22,668 nt of DNA from contig CAJTZR010000018.1 in assembly GCA_910584035.1 (NCBI GenBank), positions 1-22,668 on the forward strand, given 5' to 3'. Positions 16,596-22,668 of the stretch are shown piece after piece. Positions within the stretch are counted from its first letter, which is position 1. Each line of letters opens with the position of its first letter. This DNA is from an uncultured Christensenella sp. GTDB taxonomy: Bacteria > Bacillota > Clostridia > Christensenellales > UBA3700. A program made the position numbers and the translations under genes. The notes below the pieces were generated by a model. The model had not been told where the DNA came from. It searched no databases and was given only the letters and a program-made list of their open reading frames with translations.

Positions 16596-16602
16596 CCACT
16601 TT
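16576..16602 (-). promoter_or_regulatory. Candidate MraZ operator repeats
   Basis: Two perfect AAAGTGG words lie on the minus strand at 16596-16602 and 16576-16582, 20 bp apart (two helical turns). A degenerate AAAGGAC lies between them. AAAGTG-type repeats are the reported MraZ binding sites in Mollicutes. Here they flank the -35 and fill the spacer of the mraZ promoter, so MraZ binding would be expected to affect polymerase directly. Confidence 0.6.
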
Positions 16603-16793
16603 TAGTAAAAAAATCAAAAAAATTTATATTTTTTATCTATATTAGTAAAAATTAGCCAAAATCGCCCCTAAAAAAGTTCATTTATTATCATTTTTTTGCA
16701 AATTTTTGTCATATATTTTTACAATTTAGAGTAAAAATCTCTAAAAATTAAAAATTTCCTAATTTACCCTATTGGTGGTTACCAGTCCCTAAT

Positions 16794-16822
16794 TTATCAA
16801 CATATCCACAAAGTTATCCACA
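16794..16822 (+). promoter_or_regulatory. Cluster of three DnaA-box-like 9-mers
   Basis: On the plus strand, TTATCAACA (16794-16802, one mismatch), ATATCCACA (16802-16810, one mismatch) and TTATCCACA (16814-16822, perfect consensus) follow one another in the same orientation. Two isolated perfect boxes also occur inside murE, so single boxes do arise by chance in this composition. It is the tandem grouping in non-coding DNA that draws attention. Confidence 0.5.
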
Positions 16823-16957
16823 TTTTCCCCATAAAAACCAAAAACTAATAGTTCTAAATCTCAATTTTTGTTAATAAAATAGTTGTTTCAAAACTTTTTT
16901 GCAAACTTTGTCCCTGTGCTAAATTTTGATAACTTTTAACCACTCGCACCCACAAAT

Positions 16958-16980
16958 TGGTACAATTAAAGATTGTACCA
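16958..16980. repeat. Perfect inverted repeat, 9-bp arms
   Basis: TGGTACAAT (16958-16966) and ATTGTACCA (16972-16980) flank a 5-nt centre. There is no T-run on either side, so it reads more like a protein-binding site or RNA hairpin than a terminator. It lies about 135 bp from the DnaA-box cluster. Confidence 0.6.
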
Positions 16981-17450
16981 CAACCGTTAAAAAGCCAGTT
17001 TGAATTTGCCCCCATACCACACTAATTGTCAATGTAGTACAGATTGTAATTTAAACATTTTTTACACTTACTTTAACCACAACACAGAAATAAAAGTAAC
17101 GTTTTACCCTTGTTACAAACACAATAAATAACTCAAGCATTTTTTGCTCTTGATATAACAAAACATTATAATAATTAAAGTGATTTTTTAAAACTTTTTG
17201 CCATAATAATCACAATAAATCAACTAGAATAATTTTTTTACCTATTCCAGTCGCAAAGCAACATATTTATTTTATTTTTTTATATTTTTATATTATATAT
17301 AATTTCACCATCCACCTTTTTTGACATAAACAAATTCCCAACCCTCAAGACGATTGGTTGAGCTGTTTGTCTTTTCAAAGTTGCCATATTTCAATTTAAT
17401 TAGATTTTTACGCACTTGTTACTACAATAAATTTTATACTTTTTATTACT

Positions 17451-17465
17451 CTACTACTATTACTA
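17451..17465 (-). other. DnaA-trio-like triplet run
   Basis: On the minus strand the sequence reads TAG-TAA-TAG-TAG-TAG, five consecutive triplets that fit the DnaA-trio pattern of origin unwinding elements. A weak box-like 9-mer (ATGACCACA, plus strand, 17468-17476) lies next to it. The main box cluster is about 630 bp away, farther than in known origins, so the assignment is tentative. Confidence 0.35.
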
Positions 17466-18338
17466 CAATGACCACAATATAGCAATTAAACTTTTACCAC
17501 TTGCTTTAACCTCAACGCAAAATTTAACTCATTTTTCTGCTATGGTTAGAGTCACAAGGTAGCAATTGCTATGACAATTAAATTTTAATATAATTAATAC
17601 ACGTTAATTTTAAAAACAATATATAAAAATAAACTAACTTTAATACAAACTTATGCTCTACAAAATAAACAAAAAATATGATAAAAAGATATCCTAATAA
17701 AAGATTTTAATTAAACTTAACCAATAAAATATAACAAAATTATTAAATTAATAATATTTAATTAAATTTTAACTAAAAATATAATAAAAGTTAATAAAAT
17801 TATCACTATATTTTTACTAATCTTAACTAATAAAAAATATTGAAAGTTGTTCAATCTAGTATCTGGTTGTACTGGAATGGTAGTTTGTTTGGTTCTACAC
17901 TTACTTTTAACATAAGATTTAAATTTTAAACATATATTAATGTTCAACCTCCACGTGCCTTTAACATTTAATTGATATAATTTGCAACAACTACATATCT
18001 CAACCCGCTCAAAACAACTTGTAGTAAATAGCTTTTATTTATATACAAGCAAAGATTGATATGAACCTTTTTATTTTTACTTTAGACCGAATGAAAATCA
18101 ATCAATATAATAGCTTTTTAGCTATTTAAAATTAATCACCAAACAACTATAAAAATATATTTAATCAAACTAGCATCAAAACAACAAAATCAATTACTCT
18201 TTTTAGTGTAATTATTTTATCAATTTGTACAAATATTTATAACTATATAACAAATTTTTGTTACAAAATAATCATAATAATTCTACTTAATAAAAGTAAA
18301 AAAAATCGCCTTAAACTAACGCAATATATTTCTTATAG

Positions 18339-18378
18339 TTATAATTGCAATTATAAAAATAATTACACATAATGTGTA
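18339..18378. repeat. Two neighbouring palindromes
   Basis: TTATAATTGCAATTATAA (18339-18356) is a perfect 18-bp palindrome. TACACAT and ATGTGTA (18364-18378) form a second dyad around one base. They are 230-270 bp upstream of the metallophosphoesterase gene and could be operators or chance AT-rich dyads. Confidence 0.45.
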
Positions 18379-18571
18379 TTAAATTGCGATTTTATTCTAT
18401 TTTTTAGCCTATTTTATAATAATTTCGGCATTTTTATTCTAAAATAAGCTATTTTTCATAACTGTAAACAACTTTTAGCTGGTTTTAAAATTAAAAAATA
18501 GTACATTTTCTCATTAATATTTTTCTAACAAAACAATAGGTTTTCACTTATTCAAAACATATTAAATTCAT

Positions 18572-18600
18572 TTGCATTTTTCTCTCACATATGCTATAAT
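18572..18600 (+). promoter_or_regulatory. Promoter giving a leaderless metallophosphoesterase mRNA
   Basis: TTGCAT (18572-18577), a 17-nt spacer and an extended -10 TGCTATAAT (TATAAT at 18595-18600). The ATG begins at 18607, only 6 nt after the -10, so transcription should start at or beside the A of the start codon. There is no room for a Shine-Dalgarno site. Confidence 0.7.
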
Positions 18601-18606
18601 TTAAAT

Positions 18607-19320
18607 ATGAAAGTATTTGCAATAAGTGATTTACATTTGAGTATAAATAACCCTAAACCAATGGATATTTTTGGCGGCAATTGGGATAATTATTGGGATA
18701 AAATTAAAAGCAATTGGAATAATGTCGTTAGCAATGACGATATTGTTTTAATAAGTGGTGATATATCTTGGGCATTAAAATTACAAGATGCTATCCCCGA
18801 TTTAGAAGAAATTGACAAACTACCAGGTACTAAAATTATTATTCGTGGCAATCACGATTATTGGTGGACGTCATACCAAAAAGTTAAAAATATTTTACCA
18901 AAAAGTATTTTAGCTGTGCAAAACAATGCAATAGCATTTGATAATGTTGTTATTTGTGGAACTAGATGTTGGAGCATACCTACAGCCAATAGTTCTGAAC
19001 ACGATTTAAAAATTTATGCAAGAGAGTTAATCAGATTAAAAATGACATTGGACGAAGCAAGCAAATCGTCTAATAATGAATTACCAATAATACTAATGTT
19101 ACACTACCCTCCTTTTAATGCTTTATGGCAAGATAATGAAGTTACAAATTTAATAAACGAGTATCCAAATGTAATAAAAGTTGTTTATGGTCACTTACAC
19201 GGAAAAGATTGCAGAGCCAAGGATATAGTTATTAAAAACAACATTCCTTACCACTTGACGTCTTGCGACCAAGTAAACAATACTTTGCAGTTGATTTATG
19301 ACACAGACTTTAAAAAATAA
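18607..19320 (+). CDS. Metallophosphoesterase (COG1768-type predicted phosphohydrolase)
   Basis: A 237-aa calcineurin-like phosphoesterase with the full set of metal-ligand motifs in order: D8-x-H10 (SDLHL), GD at 51-52 (ISGDIS), GNHD at 81-84, His166 (LHYPP) and GHLH at 195-198. The whole chain resembles the small COG1768 proteins of Bacillota. The substrate is unknown; members of the superfamily hydrolyse phosphomonoesters or phosphodiesters with two metal ions. There is no signal peptide, so it is cytoplasmic. The first motif begins at residue 3, so a later start is impossible; with the promoter 6 nt upstream, the mRNA appears leaderless. It forms a single-gene unit ending in its own terminator. 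Confidence 0.9.
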   Translation: MKVFAISDLHLSINNPKPMDIFGGNWDNYWDKIKSNWNNVVSNDDIVLISGDISWALKLQDAIPDLEEIDKLPGTKIIIRGNHDYWWTSYQKVKNILPKSILAVQNNAIAFDNVVICGTRCWSIPTANSSEHDLKIYARELIRLKMTLDEASKSSNNELPIILMLHYPPFNALWQDNEVTNLINEYPNVIKVVYGHLHGKDCRAKDIVIKNNIPYHLTSCDQVNNTLQLIYDTDFKK

Positions 19321-19397
19321 TTTATCTAATAATTTTTTTGTTATTAAAGTTGTTTAAATAACATTTTTTAAAACACCATATATAAAATTTTATTAAT

Positions 19398-19430
19398 AAA
19401 ACATTGCAAAATTATGCAATGTTTTTATTT
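19398..19430 (+). terminator. Terminator after the metallophosphoesterase gene
   Basis: An 11-bp perfect stem (AAAACATTGCA 19398-19408 with TGCAATGTTTT 19415-19425, 6-nt loop) runs into a T-rich tract (TTTTTATTTTTATT). The -35 of the next gene begins within a few bases of the end of the tract. Confidence 0.8.
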
Positions 19431-19433
19431 TTA

Positions 19434-19462
19434 TTGCTTTATGTACAAAATTATAGTATAAT
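19434..19462 (+). promoter_or_regulatory. Promoter giving a leaderless APH-like mRNA
   Basis: TTGCTT (19434-19439), a 17-nt spacer and TATAAT (19457-19462), followed by six bases and the ATG at 19469. The geometry is the same as at 18572-18600 (TATAAT, then six A/T bases, then ATG), and there is no ribosome-binding site. Confidence 0.65.
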
Positions 19463-19468
19463 TTTAAT

Positions 19469-20254
19469 ATGGAACTAAAAGCAACTACAATTAATATTGA
19501 AGAATACCCTAGCGAATTTGAGTATTTTTTAAAAAAAAGCAAAATATATGACTCTAGCAGTTCGCCAGAGGCAAAAGTTATTTATTCAGATAAAGATAAT
19601 GGATACTTTATTAAAAAATCAAGCAAAAACTCTTTAAAAAATGAATTTTTAATGACCGAGTATTTTATAAAGCTTGGTTTATCCTGTAAAATGATAAAAT
19701 ATGTAAGTAGCGACTTTGATTATTTAGTTACAGATAAAATTCAAGGCAATGATTGTATATTTAAAAAATATTTAGATAATCCTAAAAAATTATGCGACAC
19801 CACTGCGGAACTTTTGCAAAAACTACACAGCATATCAGCAATTGATTGTCCTATCGCAAATCATACCGAGCGATATTTACATACCGCTTATACAAATTAT
19901 AAAACTGGTAATTATGACAAAACTGAATTTCCCAATAATTTAGGATACAAATCAGAGAAAGATGCTATAAACATAATTGACAAACAAAAGCACTTGTTAA
20001 AAAATGATACACTACTACACGGTGATTATTGCTTGCCAAACATCATTCTCAATGATTGGAAGTTTAGCGGTTTTATTGATTTAGGCAATGGAGGTATAGG
20101 CGATAAACACGTTGATATCTTTTGGGGAATTTGGACATTATTTTACAATCTAAAAACAATGGACTACGCTAAACGTTTTATTGATGCGTATGGCAAACAA
20201 AATATAGATTATGAAATTTTACATTTAATTGCTGCAATTGAGTTATTTCGCTGA
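19469..20254 (+). CDS. APH(3')-like aminoglycoside phosphotransferase family kinase
   Basis: A 261-aa cytoplasmic kinase whose length and C-terminal half follow the APH(3') family, which transfers phosphate from ATP to the 3'-hydroxyl of kanamycin-type drugs. The catalytic loop HGDYCLPN (184-191) supplies the presumed base Asp186 and metal ligand Asn191. FIDLGNGGIGDKHVD (202-216) carries the second metal ligand Asp204. The ATP-binding Lys lies at 49-50 (YFIKKSS), with a Glu at 59 or 64 as its likely partner. Two differences from known resistance enzymes are visible: the loop after DLG reads GNGG, and one Arg follows the usual terminal Phe. The gene has the same AT-rich composition as its neighbours and no mobile element nearby, so a resident homologue is as likely as an acquired resistance gene. 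Its true substrate is not proven by sequence. Confidence 0.85.
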   Translation: MELKATTINIEEYPSEFEYFLKKSKIYDSSSSPEAKVIYSDKDNGYFIKKSSKNSLKNEFLMTEYFIKLGLSCKMIKYVSSDFDYLVTDKIQGNDCIFKKYLDNPKKLCDTTAELLQKLHSISAIDCPIANHTERYLHTAYTNYKTGNYDKTEFPNNLGYKSEKDAINIIDKQKHLLKNDTLLHGDYCLPNIILNDWKFSGFIDLGNGGIGDKHVDIFWGIWTLFYNLKTMDYAKRFIDAYGKQNIDYEILHLIAAIELFR

Positions 20255-20299
20255 TAAATAAAAGCAAACTTTATTAAGTTTGCTTTTATTTATTTTTTT
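20255..20299 (+). terminator. Strong terminator immediately after the APH-like gene
   Basis: The stem begins at the first base after the stop codon: 17 bp, all paired (20255-20271 with 20276-20292), with loop TATT, followed by seven T residues. The core arms are AAAAGCAAACTT and AAGTTTGCTTTT. It ends rightward transcription before the convergent dockerin gene. Confidence 0.9.
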
Positions 20300-20386
20300 A
20301 TTAAGTTTTATATTTAAAACCCTTACATAATAAACAACAATTAAAACATTTATACTAATTATCTTAAAAATTATACAATGAAATTA

Positions 20387-22639
20387 TTAAATATAGTATT
20401 CCATTTTATTTGTTCCACATACAACACTCCACAATATATCTGCGTCATTACTTGTCAAGCTACCTTTATTCATAATCAAAGTTGCAAGTTGTATATAAGT
20501 TTTATCATTAAAGCTATTGTAAATAGATTTATTCGCAACCATTTGTCTTAAAAAGTTAACATCTGCAGAATTAACTTTTCCGTCACCAGTTAAATCACCT
20601 AATACTGACAAATAGAATTCCTCAATCAAATTGCCACTAGACGAATATGTTTGTAATTTCCAACCAGTTCCAACAGCAAGTTCCTCACCATTGTTAAACA
20701 AGTTACCATCATTTTTATTTATTGAATCATAAATTACAATATCATTATGCAATAATTTTAAACAAGCTCCGCTAAATTTTATATTGCCAATAAATTCATT
20801 TACACTTGTGTTTGGCAAGATATTACCCAATATCAACATATTGTTATTTACACTTAAGCTTTTGTCATAATCATTTACTGCGTGAATCAAACCGCTTTCA
20901 GAATAGCTAAAACGCTTGCCATTTTCCAAATAAATAAAATCATATACGTCACTGCTAATAGTTTTTTCAAATACAACCTCACCATTTGAAATGGTTGCAA
21001 CCTCAGCTTTTCCATTAGGTACTATTACACCATTACTATTATATTCCAAACCATTATTACTAAAAAAGCAATTTTGATTATTATTGCCAGAAGCTATAAA
21101 ACCAGTTGTAAAAGTATTATCACCATAATTATTTGCAAGTTTCACTCCAATACGAGATTTACCTAAATTTTCAATTATATTAATTTTTTGTCCAATTTCT
21201 AATCGCAAATCGGAAGAAATACATTGTGCCTCATTGTCAAATATTTGCACATTTTCACCAAAGTTTACATTAATTACATTTTCAAAAATTGCCATTCCAC
21301 CACCTAATGATTCCAAGGAGTGGTCTATTTCACTCTCCACAACATTACGGCTTACCAACGTATTTTTAAATGTTATATTCATTGGTTTAGTTTTATTTTC
21401 AGTTGTAATATAAATGCCTGCACCTCTCATTGTCTTATAATCTGTATAGTTTATAAGTCTATTATCTACAACCTCTAGACCATCAAATTCTATCTCCCCT
21501 TTACAAATAATACCAGCACCGCCATTAACACCAAAACTAAACATTGCAGATGTATTGTTGTAAACTTTTACATTTTTCACAATAGCACTAACAGAATAAT
21601 CCCAAAATAATAAACCTCCGGAATTACCATATGTGTAATTATAAGAAGCTTCTGTATTTTCCAAATTTATATTTACAAGTGTTTGACAAGAAATTCCACC
21701 ACCATATAACGAATGATTGTTCGTGCTTATACAATTTTGTATATTTGCTTCTACAAAAAAATCTTCTCCACCTTCACTGACGCCTTTCATACTTATTCCG
21801 CCGCCAAAGCCACCAGATTGATTGCTTATTAGATAAAAATTTGTCATATTAAAGGTTCCTGCTATTGCATATATTCCACCACCATCTACATTGGAAAAAT
21901 TATTATAAACAATTCCGCCATTTAAATTACAAGTACTTTTATATGAACTAATTCCCGCACCTCTTGTTTTTGCAAAGTTTTCACTAACCATACCACCATA
22001 CATATTAAATGTAGCATTCTCATTAACAAAAATACCACCACCAGCGTTTAAGGTTGCTCCACCACTAATTTTACCAATAGATATTAAATCAATTTTGCTA
22101 TTTAACATATCTTTAAGTTGCTTATTGTTATCATAAATATCTTGTATAATACTACTATCATAAACACTATCAATAATTGTTAATGTGCCATCAACATTTA
22201 TAACCTCACCACCAATTAATGCTGTATCTTTTGATAAACCTCTATTTATAGTTTTTCCTGCTAAATCTAATTTAATATTTACCCCTTGAGGGATATATAT
22301 AGCTCCTGCTGATGAAAAACCAGTACCTGTACCAAATGGTCTTGCAATATCAGTATTTGGTGCAGTCCAATTAGCACCTAATAAAACTTTTACTTCTGTT
22401 CCGTCATTGTGTAACGCAACTGCCTCTGCCCATTTCGTTGCCATTTCCGCAGCAGTTCCAGACAATGTAATATCTGGCACAAATTCAGTATCATTTATCA
22501 CAACATTATTTGTTGTACTATCACAATTTTTAGTTTTGCCCTCAAACACACCTATACCACATAAAATGCTAATTAGTGCTAGAGAAAATATTGCTAATGT
22601 GAGTGTAAAAATCCCTGCTCTTTTTATGTTTTTTATCAT
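20387..22639 (-). CDS. Secreted right-handed beta-helix protein with C-terminal type I dockerin
   Basis: A 750-aa extracellular protein. It begins with a Lys/Arg-containing n-region and a hydrophobic segment (about 10-31) acting as signal peptide or anchor; there is no good lipobox. Residues about 190-470 contain eight or nine irregular repeats with GGGI or GAGI followed by short beta strands and xxNN/SEN turns (for example GGGIFVNENATFNMYGG), the pattern of a parallel beta-helix of the pectate-lyase or polymorphic-membrane-protein type. Residues 681-740 form a type I dockerin: the first calcium loop, DLTGDGKVNSAD (682-693), is nearly canonical, while the second (MNKGSLTSNDAD) has lost ligands 1, 3 and 5. 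A role in surface adhesion or cohesin-mediated attachment is possible; no catalytic residues can be assigned. AGGAGG (22648-22653) lies 8 nt before the ATG. Confidence 0.85.
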   Translation of the reverse strand: MIKNIKRAGIFTLTLAIFSLALISILCGIGVFEGKTKNCDSTTNNVVINDTEFVPDITLSGTAAEMATKWAEAVALHNDGTEVKVLLGANWTAPNTDIARPFGTGTGFSSAGAIYIPQGVNIKLDLAGKTINRGLSKDTALIGGEVINVDGTLTIIDSVYDSSIIQDIYDNNKQLKDMLNSKIDLISIGKISGGATLNAGGGIFVNENATFNMYGGMVSENFAKTRGAGISSYKSTCNLNGGIVYNNFSNVDGGGIYAIAGTFNMTNFYLISNQSGGFGGGISMKGVSEGGEDFFVEANIQNCISTNNHSLYGGGISCQTLVNINLENTEASYNYTYGNSGGLLFWDYSVSAIVKNVKVYNNTSAMFSFGVNGGAGIICKGEIEFDGLEVVDNRLINYTDYKTMRGAGIYITTENKTKPMNITFKNTLVSRNVVESEIDHSLESLGGGMAIFENVINVNFGENVQIFDNEAQCISSDLRLEIGQKINIIENLGKSRIGVKLANNYGDNTFTTGFIASGNNNQNCFFSNNGLEYNSNGVIVPNGKAEVATISNGEVVFEKTISSDVYDFIYLENGKRFSYSESGLIHAVNDYDKSLSVNNNMLILGNILPNTSVNEFIGNIKFSGACLKLLHNDIVIYDSINKNDGNLFNNGEELAVGTGWKLQTYSSSGNLIEEFYLSVLGDLTGDGKVNSADVNFLRQMVANKSIYNSFNDKTYIQLATLIMNKGSLTSNDADILWSVVCGTNKMEYYI

Positions 22640-22668
22640 AGCAAAAACCTCCTATTTTTGGATACATA

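Larger units (their letters stand above)
16603..18571. other. Two-kilobase gene-free AT-rich region
   Basis: No convincing gene is seen on either strand. A 61-codon minus-strand frame at 17762-17947 has no recognisable product. The region holds a DnaA-box-like cluster (16794-16822), a 9-bp-arm hairpin (16958-16980), a DnaA-trio-like run (17451-17465), palindromes at 17560-17571, 18339-18356 and 18364-18378, and an extremely AT-rich core at about 17580-17850. Genes on both sides are transcribed away from it. Two islands of more balanced composition (about 17325-17390 and 17862-17940) stand out from the surrounding sequence and remain unexplained. Confidence 0.6.

Noticed and set aside
17762..17947. 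A 61-codon minus-strand frame in the large gap
   Set aside because: No ribosome-binding site or recognisable peptide; the 3' half is extreme AT sequence. It is kept only as an unexplained island.
13001..18606. tRNA, rRNA or other classical RNA genes in the gaps
   Set aside because: No cloverleaf, conserved T-loop or long GC-rich stem pattern could be found by reading both strands; the AT content is too high for these genes.

Overview
The window comes from a low-GC bacterium, most likely an uncultured AT-rich Clostridia-type member of the Bacillota. Four things suggest this: the base composition; the division and cell-wall (dcw) gene set, with a DivIB/FtsQ-like protein and a class B penicillin-binding protein (PBP) carrying a C-terminal PASTA domain; a meso-diaminopimelate-type MurE (DNPR motif); and a secreted protein ending in a type I dockerin. 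The species cannot be named from the sequence alone.

From 259 to 16537, all genes lie on the minus strand and form a dcw cluster. In transcription order it is mraZ, rsmH, a divergent ftsL-position membrane gene, a 1.4-kb repeat-filled gap, ftsI/spoVD, a 0.44-kb gap, murE, mraY, murD, ftsW, murA, ftsQ, a 0.26-kb gap with its own promoter, ftsA, an 0.85-kb gap, and ftsZ, followed by a terminator. The proteins make lipid-linked peptidoglycan precursor (MurA, MurE, MurD, MraY), polymerise and crosslink it at the septum (FtsW, FtsI), and build the division ring (FtsZ, FtsA, FtsQ and probably the FtsL-like protein). murF, murG, murC, murB and ddl are absent from the block, so they must lie elsewhere. 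The core murE-mraY-murD-ftsW-murA-ftsQ is tightly packed with overlapping ends. The flanking genes are separated by unusually long AT-rich spacers.

These spacers are the most distinctive part of the cluster. Between ftsI and the ftsL-like gene there are two repeat families. One is a pair of 99-bp copies, each with a 10-bp perfect hairpin. The other is two and a half tandem copies of a 147-bp unit that can fold into a long nested stem. A diverged copy of the 147-bp unit's hairpin sits in the probable 5' leader of ftsA.

From 16603 to 18600 there is about 2 kb of gene-free, very AT-rich DNA. It holds three DnaA-box-like 9-mers in a row, a run of five DnaA-trio-like triplets and several perfect palindromes. 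Genes on both sides point away from it. It might be a DnaA-binding or origin-like region, but no dnaA or dnaN is adjacent.

To the right are two plus-strand single-gene units, a COG1768-type metallophosphoesterase and an APH(3')-like kinase. Each has its own promoter and terminator, and each promoter places the transcription start at or next to the ATG, so both mRNAs look leaderless. The window ends with a minus-strand gene for a large secreted beta-helix protein with a partly degenerate dockerin.
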